From Amaranthus tricolor (lineage: Eukaryota; Streptophyta; Magnoliopsida; Caryophyllales; Amaranthaceae), in NCBI RefSeq assembly GCF_026212465.1, contig NC_080053.1, forward strand, positions 10,062,204-10,126,203: a stretch of DNA of 64,000 bases, read 5' to 3'. The notes beneath the pieces were generated by a model that did no database searches, was not told where the DNA came from, and saw only the letters and a list, made by a program, of their open reading frames with translations. Both the position numbers and the translations under genes were made by a program. Of the stretch, positions 35,412 to 47,240 are shown piece by piece; the stretch's first letter is position 1; the number at the start of each line of letters is the position of its first letter.

Positions 35412-36360
35412 TAGACCTGGGAAAATTTGATCTGACCCGAAAATGAACCCGGGACCTGACCCGACTAAACCCGAACCCGACCGACCCGAAAGCGACTTAA
35501 TCCGAAACATGACCGACCCGATAATTACCCGACCGAAAACCGACCCGTTTTGACAGATTTAATATCAATTTTTAGAGTAATTTCAATGTTAGAATTCATT
35601 TCAAATAAAATTTTAGTTTTCAAAGTATCTCAACATATTGAGTATATCACTTGAACCCTAAAACTCATCAATAGATCTCAAAAAACACGTATTTAACGTC
35701 TTTTTAGCCATCATAATTATTTTTCTTTAAAAACAGGACGTTATAATCATCTTAATTGAATACATGTATCTTGTTAAATCAGTCAAATGAGTTTTTAATT
35801 CTTCTACATTTCAGTAAGCAAATCAATATAATTTATACGAACGTTTCGCACGTTTGAATGAGCTTTTCAAAAAACGAATGTCGCTACCCTAAATTATAAA
35901 ACGCGTATCTTATAAGACGAAATAAGTACTTAGTTGTATATCTTTCCAACATGAAAATTGAGAAGATAATTTTAACGTCATTTTTATCTAACGTTACAAT
36001 TATAATAAACAAAATAACTTTTATAAAGCGCGTATCTTACAAGTCTTTCAAAATAAGTATTAATTCCCCTATTTTTCTTGCACTTAAATGAACCTGATAT
36101 ACCAACTATTTTTTGAAAATCGTACATGTAATTTCTCTAATGATTTTTTTAGACATTTTAATGATTTTTTTTTATGTTGAATTAGTCGATTGGATATTCT
36201 AATGTATTATGGTAACCCGTTGGTTCAATCCGAACCTACTCGAAACCCAGAGTGATCCGACCTGAAACTGACCTGATCCAAAACTGACCCGACCCGAAAA
36301 TGACCCGACCGAAATTGATCCGACCCAAAACCCGACCGACTGACCGTTTTCCCAGGTCTA
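35412..36360. mobile_element. non-autonomous hAT-type element, 949 bp, perfect TSD
   Basis: The termini are TAGACCTGGGAAAA and TTTTCCCAGGTCTA, a perfect 14-bp inverted repeat. The exact 8-bp duplication ACTAGAAG lies at 35404-35411 and 36361-36368. Both subterminal regions hold many GACCCGAC / GACCCGAAA repeats; the core is AT-rich and has no transposase. It sits about 660 bp upstream of the PLD-like start codon. Confidence 0.95.
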
Positions 36361-36409
36361 ACTAGAAGGTACATGCAGACTATAAGTCCATTTTGTAGTT
36401 ATCCTGTTT

Positions 36410-36617
36410 AGCTAGAGAAAACACCGTATTGTTGGAGGAGTTGGAGAAAACAAAGAAAAACGTGCTTGGGGCTACACAAAGCAAGAAAGACGATGAAAAA
36501 GACATTGACACTGCCACAGACAACTCTGCTACTGGAATAAGCAAATACCGAAGAGGTAGTTGAAACTTCGACAACAACCACCACCAGTAATCTAAACCAG
36601 GCTGATAAAGTCGTATA
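36410..36617 (+). pseudogene. possible coding fragment, unrecognised
   Basis: The plus strand has a coding-like hydrophilic run (ENTVLLEELEKTKKNVLG..., then KKDDEKDIDTATDNS) ending in a stop at about 36561. A second frame gives EEVVETSTTTTTSNLNQADK up to a possible donor CAG|GTGAGC at about 36624. The two runs are one base out of frame. It may be a broken exon; no family is recognised. Confidence 0.2.
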
Positions 36618-36670
36618 TTCACAGGTGAGCGTCATCTAGCTAGTAGCTAGTCTTATTAAGTTGATATACT

Positions 36671-37450
36671 TAGTGGCGGATATAGGGTTTAGAGTCCTAT
36701 GGGGCACCAATGAATAGACGAAATTAGTTAGTGTGAGCAGCAGATAGCATATTTGTGAAACAGTCTCTCAAACTAGGAAAAAGGTTTAATAGCAAGCAAT
36801 TCCCCAACAAAACAGAGAAGAGAGCTGGGAGGGGTAGTCAACCACTCACTTGAGATTCATATTGATCAATCGAAAAAGTCAACCATAGTGTTCTGTTATT
36901 CAACCAACTTGAATCTTGACTTCACCTAAAACATAGCATTCATAAAATGAATTAAGCAACAAACTCAAATCTATTCACCCCAAACCAAGACTTGTGACTT
37001 TGGATTTGCATTCTAGCTTCACAGTAATTCACGTGAGATTCTAACCAAATACCTAAAAACATAATCTATAACTCCCACTTCTAATTTCTAAAGAATCCAT
37101 GCTCTTCTGTGAATCTATGTACTTGGTGTGCTATTTAGTTCACAAAGCCCGAATGAACATTAGGTTATGGGACACAGTGGTTTTGCAATTCTAACTTCAA
37201 TCAAATTTAGACGGCATTGTTATTAGATACCAAAAAACACTTATATGCAATAAGAATCAAAATTAAGAATAAAGATTAGAACAACAAGATTAAGATTAAA
37301 ATTAGAGATTAGAACATAAAGATTAAGAGTGAAAATACCTAAATCAAAATTTTGAACATAAAGATTATAATTAAGATTAGAACAAAAAAAATTATAAAAT
37401 ATTCCCCCGGGTCACGTGCCTCTAAGGGCCCATACATAGATCCGCCCCTG
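36671..37450. mobile_element. non-autonomous hAT-type element, 780 bp, perfect TSD
   Basis: The left end TAGTGGCGGATATA pairs with the complement of the right end, CAGGGGCGGATCTA. The exact 8-bp duplication GATATACT lies at 36663-36670 and 37451-37458. There is no coding capacity, and unlike the other three hAT-type elements no GC-rich subterminal repeat array. Confidence 0.88.
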
Positions 37451-37458
37451 GATATACT

Positions 37459-38104
37459 ACTAATGTTAATTTTTGCTCTGGCCCCAAAAATTGTTTAAGA
37501 CGATTCTGCTTAAAACCACAGCTACTTTACTTGGCATGTCTAGTAATATAGGAAAATCAATCGATCAGTAGTTCCAGAATCAATTTGTATTTTGACCTAT
37601 ATATTGGTCAAGCTCATAAACTTTTACAATAATTTCACAATTTGTAGTATGGATAAAGCCAAGGGCGAAGTCAGAAAATAAAAGCTAAGGGGGCTGATAA
37701 AATATTTAGCATTATTAGCAATATATAAATTGAAAATTATAAAAGGGCCGAACTAGAAAAATAAATCGCAATAATTGACTACAATCATATTTATGTACAA
37801 GTTATTTTGAACTAACTCAAGTGAAGGTGGATGAGACATCAGACGAAAACACACATAAAAATAAACCGCTAGCTATCTGGTGCTACTGCCAATTCTAATA
37901 TAACCCATGGAAATACTGCTAATCGTACGAAGAACCATGTAAATGCAGGCAAGATGAAGAACAAGAAAATATCATATTATGAGACGTTGTAGAAGTATTT
38001 TCTGTGTTAGTAATGAACGTCAATTAGCTAGACATATATCATATTATGAGACGTCAAGATATTCGCTTTGAATAGAAACTGTATGTGCTGGAACATGGCC
38101 CTTA
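37459..38104. other. intergenic, no gene seen
   Basis: AT-rich. The stretch near 37665-37700 (GGGCGAAGTCAG...AAGGGGGCTG) may be one end of another repeat. A 14-bp sequence, ATATCATATTATGAGACGT, recurs at about 37968 and 38036. Confidence 0.35.
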
Positions 38105-39150
38105 GTCTTAAGACCCTGAAAGAGGAGAAACCCTAATCACCACCATGAACGAAGGGCAAGACGAAACAGTCAGGATCCCTTCAGAGGTCCTAGCTCACTG
38201 GGAAAGACAACTTAACAACCTAGAGGACAAAACTTACTCCTCGACCAAGTCTCAGGACGACATGACTCACAAAAGCGGCAGGAACATGCCAAAAGGACCC
38301 TGACAGAGAATGAGGAACCTAAATACCTGCAGGATGGTTGCAACGAAAACGATGACGTGTCGAGAGACAACTACAATTATGCATAGAAAAACTGCCAATG
38401 CTTGTATAAGGCAAGGCACCATACCTACCTCATACCCTACTCATATAGGTGTACTAAAAGACAAGGAGGGGAGGACATGATGTAAAAACCAGTATATCAC
38501 CTAACGCCGCGTAGATTTGCGAAATATCCCATGTCCCTTCCTACTGGTCCCAAGAAAGATTTTATTAAGGTAAAAGCCCAAATTGTGATTAGGGTTTTGG
38601 GAGACCCTCTCCTAAGGCCCACTACTATAAATATGCGATGTCATGTATAACCAAAGGTAAGATAACTTTTTACACTGAATACTGAGCACTCTTCTCTCAG
38701 AAAAAGATAGCTCTAAATCCCTAAAAGCTTTTCAGTGATTTTTTCACAACCCCTACTGACTTGATCATCGGAGGAGGACCCCTCTCCGGCCCTCGTTTGC
38801 TACCTTGTGCAACACACGGAGTGAAACGACCGGAAAAACACCTCCTCTCATAAGGCCAGAGTTCACCACTCCACCTAGTGAAGGGTTGACATCAGAGGAA
38901 GTGGCAACTCTTGCACATGGTCTCACTCAGGCAATTATAATCGCTCGAAGTAACCCAGTGATAACTCCTCCACCTAAGCACACAACACTGAGTAACCCAA
39001 TTTCTTATCCTCATCAAGAGGAGGATAAGACAGAAAAACAACCTTGTGCCATCGAGCATGGAGAAGCAAGGCATAGGATTTGCAGTGTAAAACACAGATT
39101 GGGACCTAGAATTATCCCTGCAAAAAAGAGATTAGGCTCTCGACAATAGA
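38105..39150 (+). mobile_element. gypsy-like (Tat-type?) LTR with gag-like remnants
   Basis: A short gag-like start (MNEGQDETVRIPSEV..., 38144) precedes a purine tract (AAGGAGGGGAGGACA, about 38462-38476) and then TGATGTAAAAACC, a likely LTR start. The following sequence has CTATAAATATG, a leader with ACTGACTTGATCATCGGAGG and CCTCTCCGG, typical of Tat/Ogre-type LTR ends. An open stretch at 38805-39149 has RSETTGKTPPLIRPEF, unlike any domain I know. No protease or RT was seen, so it could be a TRIM/LARD-type or broken element. Confidence 0.5.
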
Positions 39151-41260
39151 CCACTGATTGACTCAGAACAAGAGTCAAACAAAAATCAGTTCTATCACAA
39201 AACAGGAGGCTCAAAGTAGTCTGAAAAGCTGCATACCTGTAAAATCCGCCACATCCTTAGGACAAAAGAGGGGAATACACCACAGGCTAGGACCCAAGGG
39301 CTCTAATGTTAGAGAAAGATTAGGCCCATAGAGAGAAGTAGCCAAAGAAAACCCTAAGCGAGGACTCAAGATGCTATGTCGCACTCAGGCTTCTTGGTCT
39401 GGAGTACATGAAAGTAAAGAAGAAAAAGAAACCATCAAAATGTGACAGATTCAACCTGACATTTCTGAGGACGAGAAGGAACCTGTCAGGAACCAAATCA
39501 GGCCAAGAAAAGCCAACGAGGAAAAAACGGCCTACTTGAAAAGAGAAGGACCAAAAGCAGGCAGAAGAAGGATCAAAAAGCAGCAACATCCTCTCCAACC
39601 CAAAAAATAAGGATGCCTAGCAGTTCACCATTTTCCCCAAATGGGTTGATTTGATGATTTTGAGAGGGTCAATGCTAACGGTTCCGAGAGGGTGAGAAAG
39701 AGGAGAAAGGAGGCTCGAAAGAGCAACGCATCAAAAATGAAGAACATAGCTTCACCCTGGCTTGGGGGAGGCAATTGCCCTAGCCTCGTGCTTCTTGCCT
39801 CCACTTCTTCCAAGGAGCGAAGAGTTCTTAGACCACTTTGAGGGTAGTGATGGTAATGCTGGGAGTAAAAGCCCTCCTAGCCTAGGTATGACCTTCTTTC
39901 CTCTTTATTATTGACTAGTTTTTGTTTGTGTTGGATATTGTGACAATCCTGTTGACCTCTGTTTCAAAGGTTTCATCTTTTCCTTCTCTCTCCTTCTTTC
40001 CTAGGGACTAGCAAAGGCTTGGCTTGGGGGTGAATTGGTCAACATCATTGTCACTATTACCTGTTTGTTTGTGCATTTAGTGTCATTTAGGTTTACGTTA
40101 GTGCATGACATGTATTATTTTGTATATATTTCGCATATTCACCTTACATTCATGACATACTGGTATATATTGCATATTCATGCTTTGTTTTTCTGTTTTC
40201 AATAAAAATGTTTTGAGTTGTGAAACTAGCATGCAAGCTTCTAGTGTGTACATCTGTGGCCTAATTTGTATTTATGTTGATGGCAAAACAATTATGGGTT
40301 AAAAAATATTTTGGTGAAGGGAGTCATAAGTTTAGTGATGATGCTATCATTAACATGGTGATTTCATACCATCCACTTAACATTTAAACAGTTATCTTGT
40401 AAAGATCGTTTTACACACCTTTTAGTGTTGCAATTTGCTAGCTATGAGTTTCTTATCAAACTTCATAAATAACTTCCATACAAATTTGTGTTTGTTAAAA
40501 GAAGGTTAATTTTATTTTTTTATTAGTTACCAGTGCAATTGGAATCAATTTACTCCATAATGGGGACTTTTTTGATTGTGTTATTGTGAAATTAAAAACA
40601 TGTTCATGGAAACAATAGATTTTAAAGTTAAATTTATTATTCGTGACTTATAATAATAGCTTAATGTTAACTATTAAGATACAAGTAGTATATTGCTAAT
40701 CATCTAATGAATAATAATTTTTCTTTTAATGAGCTCCTTCCAAAGGGATGGCAGTGGGTTGGATTCGGCTCGAATTATACATACTACGACTTTGTTCAGG
40801 ATAATAGTCGGACTTTTTTTTCAGTCCACCTCCACTCGGAGTCGGATTATGCATACTGCAAGTTTGTCCCAACTCAGACTCTCGGACCTCCAACGAAGTT
40901 GGATGTGGAGTCGGATTATAATCAAACTTTATCGTTGTGATATTGTACTAATGATTTTAAAGCATACAAAATTAATAAAATATAGTTTACAATTCAACAA
41001 AAAAATATTCACTTTGAATTCAAGTTGAACAAGAGAAATAGTCTTACTACTACAATTTAACAAAATTTTCTCGCATTTTGATTTGGCGTATTTTATTTCT
41101 TTTGATCTGATTTGTCATATTTTAAAGCATACAGAATTAGTCACGTCTAGAGTTTTAAAGGAAACAAAATATTGAGGTAAAAGTCAAATTCAAAGTCGGA
41201 TTTCTTTCAATGTCGGAGTCGGGTCGGAGTGTTGGATTTCCTTAAAGGGAGTACGGGTAT
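39151..41260. other. intergenic, retrotransposon-like debris
   Basis: 39150-39860 keeps the GC-richer composition of the preceding gypsy-like block and may be its continuation, without recognisable domains. 40740-41250 has repeated GTCGGA/CTCGGA motifs (GGATGGCAGTGGGTTGG at its left) resembling hAT subterminal repeats, but I found no target duplication. Confidence 0.4.
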
Positions 41261-41261
41261 G

Positions 41262-41338
41262 CATTGTTCATCACCTTTCCTCACTCAGACCCTGCCTTTG
41301 AGTGGGATATTGGGTATAATGATGATGATGACGACGAC
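41262..41338 (+). repeat. SINE-like 3' tail
   Basis: CACCTTTCCTCACTCAGACC, GAGTGGGATATTGGGTATAA and a (TGA)n tail resemble the 3' end of plant TS/Au-type SINEs (bipartite ending in a short repeat). The 5' tRNA-like part is not visible. Confidence 0.45.
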
Positions 41339-41380
41339 TATTAATCATGTAAAAATGCTCTATTTTACCTAGTTTTAAAA

Positions 41381-41594
41381 TGTTGAAACATAGTGTGAAA
41401 GGTAATTAATGAATATAGTGTGAAAGATAATTAATAAATTTACCCTAATGTGAATGCATTCAATGTAATTGTAGATGAACTTGCCTATAAATATGGAAGT
41501 TCACCAATGTAAAAATCACACCAATGAGTAAAAACATCTCCATCTTCTAACTTTAACTCATTCTACTTCCTCCTTATCTCTCTAAGTTTTAACA
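41381..41594 (+). repeat. 5' LTR with a 25-bp tandem duplication
   Basis: 214 bp against 189 bp for the 3' LTR. The extra 25 bp (GAATATAGTGTGAAAGATAA...) is a tandem copy of the preceding sequence. CCTATAAATATGG is a TATA box. Confidence 0.95.
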
Positions 41595-42867
41595 CGTTAT
41601 CAACACCAGCTCTATCCTTAATAATCAAGAAGGTAATATTTTAAAACCTAATTAAGCATTTTTCTTCATCGGTACCCACAAATGGACCAACAATCAAATG
41701 GTGTCAACATCATCATCCAAGGTGTTTCTAACACATTTTTATATTTTATAATTGAGCATAATTTCATACCCTTCACTACAAACCCAGCAAGGACTAATTT
41801 AAATCAGCTCCGACATAATAATCCCAATAATATTAATGGTCCACCAGTACCACCAACTCGTAATTCACATGTACGACCAACTAATAATCCACTAGTTCCA
41901 CTGACTAATATTCCACTGGTACGACCAACAGATAATTCATCAACACAACCAACTAATAATGTCCCAACAGCATCAACTGAAAATAAACCCTCACCAAGTA
42001 ATAAAAGAACCAAAGATGATTAGGGAGAAACAAGTACTAAACGTTGCAAGATAAATTTAAATGACCCATAAAATAATTTATTAGACAATACGTCACCTTT
42101 ACGGATGACAAGGACACTTTATTGCTTTTGTTATTATTTTATTTTATACCGCCTATATGGCTGGTCGGTTTTTTTTTTTACCGCCTAAATGGACGGTTAG
42201 TATTATTTATTTATTTTGTTATTCTTTAAACCGCCTATATGACTAGCTAATTGTTTTCTTTTACCGCCTAAATGGACGATTAGTATTATTTTTTATTCTC
42301 GTATATTTATATGTGCATTTTTTTTATTTGCAGTATTTGCATTTATATTTATGTGCATTTTTTTATTTACCTTTTACTTTACGTATTTCTTTTAAGTGTA
42401 CATAAATAATACGGTATATTGTACAATTTGGGATAACCCTTTTTAAAATCGGATTACCCCAATTTTTTTTACCACATACCCCTTATCCTTTCAACTTTAC
42501 TCTTTACATTAAAAACTCTCCTTCTCCTTCTTCCTTCCACCGACAATGTACCACCATTACAAAAACAATCCATCTTCTTCCTCTTCCCATACTTTTAGAT
42601 TTGAAGAAAATTTTGCCAAACTCAAATTATATATCTCCTTAATTATGGGTTTGGTGGTCCTTCTTATAGCATTAGGAATTATAATAATTATGAAGAAGTA
42701 ATTTATTTTGAAGAAGAATAAACAAAATGCACATGATTTTCTTTGTCAAATTTTCTTTTGTTTGTTAGTGCATTTTGTAATATAAATTATACTAATATAT
42801 TATGTAAATACTATTTTCTTACCCTCCTTAGCATTTATTGTCTTTAATTTTTTTTTCGTTCTTCTCC

Positions 42868-42929
<62 letters not shown>

Positions 42930-42969
42930 GTTATTATTATTATTATTATTGTTATTATTATTATTATTA

Positions 42970-43043
<74 letters not shown>

Positions 43044-43147
43044 TCTCTTGTTCTTGATTTATTCCTAAATTTATTATCTACAACAAATTCATAATAATAA
43101 ACCAAGGGGGAGAAGATTATGAAATTAAAACATCATAATTTTCTCTA
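41595..43147 (+). other. long 5' leader of the copia element
   Basis: It is 1.55 kb before gag, with a 113-codon Pro/Thr/Asn-rich open stretch at 41682-42023 (repeats of NNPLVPLTNIPLVRPT type) that has no known domain. About 42148-42290 holds two tandem units of ACCGCCTATATGG...ACCGCCTAAATGGAC. At 42872-43041 lies the TTA microsatellite. Confidence 0.65.
42872..43041. repeat. (TTA)n microsatellite, about 170 bp
   Basis: Nearly perfect ATT/TTA repeat with three GTT interruptions. It creates artefactual poly-Leu and poly-Ile frames on the two strands. It lies inside the leader of the copia element. Confidence 0.97.
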
Positions 43148-44389
43148 ATGGTTTATTGTTATGAAAATATAAGAATTATTGCATTGTCATATACTTACAA
43201 AACAATTATATATTATGTAGCAAGTATGACAGAAATTACCAAAAGACTATTCAACATATTAGACTTAACTAGACAAAAATTCTTAAAATGGAAAGAAGAT
43301 GCCATCATGAACTTAGAAGCTCAAGGACTTGAACATACTGTATTGGAAGTAAAAGAAAAGGATCCAATAGATAAAACTCAAGCTACCAAAATAAAGGTAG
43401 CTACAAATCAAGAAAACGCCAAAGCCTTAGTCCTCTTGAGGCACCATATTCATGATAGCCTTAAATCTGAATATTTATTCATAAAAGATCCCAAAACATT
43501 GTGGGACTCTCTTGTTGAAAGATTTGATCACCACAAAAGGGTGCTTCTTCCACAAGCTAGCCATGAGTGGAAGAATTTAAGATTTTCTGATTTTAAGACT
43601 CTCAGTGAGTACAATTCAACATTATACCGAATTGCACCAATGTTGAAATATTGTGAGCACCCGGTGATTGATGCAGAAATGATTGAACTCATATTATCTA
43701 CTTTTCATCCATCAAAAATTATTCTGCAACAACAATATAGGGAAAGAAATTTCAAAAGATATTCAGATCTGAGTGTAGTACTCTCACTGGCTGAACAACA
43801 TAATGATCTTGTCTGGAAAAATCATAATATGAGACCTATTGGATCTCAAGCTATCCGTGAGACACGCTCTACTAAAACACATGTGCCTGAAGCACATACT
43901 GTTGAAAATAAAGGCTGTGGAAATTATAATAACCGTGGTAGAGGACGCGGAAATTTCCGAGGAAGAGGACAAGGACAAGGTCGTGGAAATTTTAATGGAC
44001 ATGGTCGAAAGTTTCAAGGATTCGGTAGAGGCCACTTTCCCCAAAATTATCAAAATGGTCATTACAATAATAATTCTCGAAGGGGAAAACAAGTTGGAAA
44101 TCACAATAAAAATAGCCATCAAGAAGGAAAAAAAAGTATTTATTACAAATGTGGCATGACAGGGCATTAGGCACGTACATGTCGTACTGCCAAACATTTG
44201 GTGGATCTGTATCTAGCTTCCCAAAAGAAAAAGGGAAAAGGTGTTGAAGCAAACTTTAATGAAGCAAGTACCTCAATGCCTAATGTCGATCCTCATAATA
44301 AAGCAAGCACGTCAATGCCTAATCTTGACCTTTCAGACTTATATTTAGATGGCGATGAAAATGATAAAGAATATGACGAAGATATTTGA
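43148..44389 (+). pseudogene. copia gag
   Basis: A gag of UBN2 type: KWKEDAIMNLEAQGLEHTV near the N terminus and LWDSLVERFDHH in the middle, followed by a Gly/Arg/Asn-rich RNA-binding stretch (GRGRGNFRGRGQGQGRGNF). The zinc knuckle reads YYKCGMTGH-stop-ARTC: the first cysteine is Y and TAG at 44168-44170 replaces the usual Trp codon. Beyond the stop the frame continues to an acidic tail ending at 44389. The real start may be the ATG before TEITKRLFN (about 43226) rather than 43148. Confidence 0.88.
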
Positions 44390-44521
44390 ATTTTTCTTAA
44401 CAATGTTGTGGTGCTTATTTAGTTGTATTTCCTTTTTATATGCAATCTCCTTTTTATGTATTGATATCATCTAACGTTAATAAAATTTTATTTTAACTAT
44501 CTAATTATTTAATATAAAGAT

Positions 44522-45680
44522 ATGGATCAGTTTGAAAATGGATTCAAATATCAATGCCTCCTAGATAGTAGAACAACTCACACTATCCTAAAGCACAAAG
44601 AATACTTTTCTGAGTTTAAGATGGTGAAAGCAGATGTCATCACAATCTCTGGAACTACTACACTAATAGAAGGATATGGAAAAGCTCAAATAATACTTCC
44701 TAATGGGACAAAACTAGTAATTAATGATGCTTTATATTCAAGTAAATCTCGATGAAATCTCATAAGTTTGAAAGATGTATGCCAAAATGGTTATCATTTA
44801 GAATCAATGACCGAAAATCATACTGAATATTTAAGCATCACATCTGAAAAATGCGGCAAGAAAAGCATTCATGAAAAATTACGAACATACTCATCGGGAT
44901 TATATCGCATTAATATAAAACCGGTTGAGATAAACATGGTGTCTAACCAGAAGTTAGATAATATCGAAATGATGAATTTATGGCATGATCGATTGGGTTA
45001 TCCTGGTGTGGGAATGATGCGAAAAATTATTGAAAATTCAATTGGACATCCAATGAAGAAAATGAGAATTTCCCAACTAAATGAATTATCATGTTCCGCA
45101 TGCTCACAAGGAAAATTGATAATTAGACCATCTTCAAATAAAATTGCTACTGAAACTCCTAAATTTCTAGAAAGAATTCATAGAGATATATGTGGGCCAA
45201 TTAATCCTGCTTTTGGGCCATTTAGATATTTTGTGGTGTTGATTGATGCCTCAACACGATGGTCACATGTAAGTCTCCTAATAACTAGAAATGTGGCATT
45301 TGCGAAATTACTTGCTCAAATCATTCAATTGAGAAATCAATTTCCAGATTATACAATTAAGCAAATAAGGCTTGACAATGCCGGAGAGTTTACATCTTAA
45401 CTTTTAATGATTATTGCACGTCAATTGGAATTGACGTAGAACATCCAGTAGCTCATGTTCATACTCAAAATGGTCTGGCTGAATCATTGATTAAAAGACT
45501 CCAATTAATAGCAAGACGATTGTTAATAAGGTCGAAATTGCCATCATCTGCGTGGGGCCATGCAATAATACATGCATCGTCATTGATAAGATTGAGACCA
45601 AGTTCTTATCATAAATATTCATCACAGCAATTAGTGCATGGTTCGAGAACCAAATATATCACACTTGAAAATATTTAGAT
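44522..45680 (+). pseudogene. copia protease and integrase, broken
   Basis: The protease start has CLLDSRTTHTI, with Arg in place of the Gly of the D-S-G active site, then stops at 44753-44755. Integrase follows at 44768-45400: LWHDRLGYPG, CSACSQGK, RIHRDICGPI and VVLIDASTRWSHV. A stop or frameshift at about 45400 precedes HVHTQNGLAESLIKRLQ (45450-45500), which holds the last acidic residue of the core. Piece 45487-45678 ends in TAG and the frame changes again. Confidence 0.88.
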
Positions 45681-47240
45681 GTGCAGTATATGTCCCTATT
45701 GCGCCACCCCAACGTAAAAAAATGGGTCCACAAAGAAGGATGGGAATTTATGTTGGATTTGAATGCCCATCAATTATCAAATATTTAGAACCAATGACTG
45801 GTGATTTATTTAATGCTAGATTTGCAGATTGTCATTTTAATGAGACAATATTCCCATCCTTAGGGGGAGAGAAAGTGGACCCAAATAAGAAGGAAATAAA
45901 TCTCACATGGAATGCAATGCATTTGAAAATATATGATCCAAAAACGAATGCTTCTGAACAAGAAGTTAGAAAAATTGTCCATAATCAATATATTGCAAAC
46001 AGATTACCTGATGCATTTATAGAAACAAAGCAAGTGACAAAATCATATATTCCTGCCGCAAATGTTCCGGCATGAATTGAAATTCCCACTGATAACGAAG
46101 CCACTGAAAATGAATCTATTGTACGCCGGAAGCGTGAAAGACCACTTGGTTCAAAGGATTTGAAACAAAGAAAATCCAAAAGGTTGAATGAAATGGCAAA
46201 TGTTATCAACATTACTTCTTTAATGAATTGTAAAGAAATAAGTTTTGGAGATGAGGATGAAAATCTCAGAGAAGAAGAAAATAATGATATCAAAGATAAC
46301 AATGAAATTTCGATTAATTACATTTCAACTAAAAGGCAAATAAATCGAAAGAATGTTATTGTTAATGATGCACTTGCTCATTTAATCGCCACCGAAATAA
46401 CACTTGATGAAAATGATATAGAACCAAGAACGATACGAGAATGTCGGCGTAGGAATGATTGGCCAAAATGGAAAGATGCTATTCAAGCGGAATGAAAGTC
46501 ACTTGAAAAACGAGAAGTTTTTGGACAAATTACCCAAACACCAAATGGTATAAAATCGGTCGGCTATAAATGGGTGTTTGTAAGAAAAAGAAATGAAAAA
46601 GATGAAGTGGTTAGATATAAGGCACGACTTGTAGCACAAGGTTTTTCCCAAAGACCAGGGATTGATTATGAAGAAATGTATTCTCCAGTAGTAGATGCGA
46701 CTACACTAAGACTCTTGATAAGTCTAACTGTCTCAAACAGTTTGCAAATGCGACTTATGGATGTTGTGACCGCATATTTATATGGTTCACTTGATACAAA
46801 CATTTATTTGAAATTCCCTAAAGGACTTAAGTTGCCAGAAAACCACCAACCACGAGAAATGTTTTCCATAAAGCTGAAAAGGTCACTTTATGGACTAAAA
46901 CAATCTGGAAGAATGTGGTATAACCATTTTAGTGAATATCTTCTGAAAGAAGGATTCAAAAATGATCAAATCAGTCCTTGTGTATTTATTAAACGGACTC
47001 AATCATGATTTTCTATAATTGCAGTTTATGTTGATGATTTAAATATCATTGGAACTCCCAAAGAGCTTGAACAAACTGCAAAATATTCGATGAAAGAATT
47101 TGAAATGAAAGATCTTGGGAAAACAAAGTTTTGCCTTGGATTACAAATGAAGCACTTAAGGGGTGGAATCTTTGTGCACCAATCCAACTATACAGAAAAA
47201 GTCCTAAAAAGATTTCATATGGACAAGCTCATCCGCTGAG
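45638..47240 (+). pseudogene. copia integrase C terminus and reverse transcriptase
   Basis: 45638-46075 is the integrase tail (HLKIFRCAVYVPIAPPQRKKM, GIYVGFECPSIIKYLEP), stopping at 46073. 46160-46495 is the linker, ending in TGA inside the RT start. 46574-47008 is the RT: FVRKRNEKDEVVRYKARLVA, DVVTAYLYGSLD and SLYGLKQSGRMWYNHF. TGA at 47006-47008 occurs where a Gly codon is usual, just before AVYVDDLNIIG with the catalytic YVDD box. Most stops look like single C-to-T or G-to-A changes. Confidence 0.88.

Noticed and set aside
40707..41250. Possible fifth hAT-type element with GTCGGA motifs
   Set aside because: The left end resembles GGGATGGCAGTGGG, but I found no matching right end and no 8-bp duplication.
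42800..43105. 101-codon poly-Ile frame and the opposite 76-codon poly-Leu frame
   Set aside because: Both are translations of the (TTA)n microsatellite.
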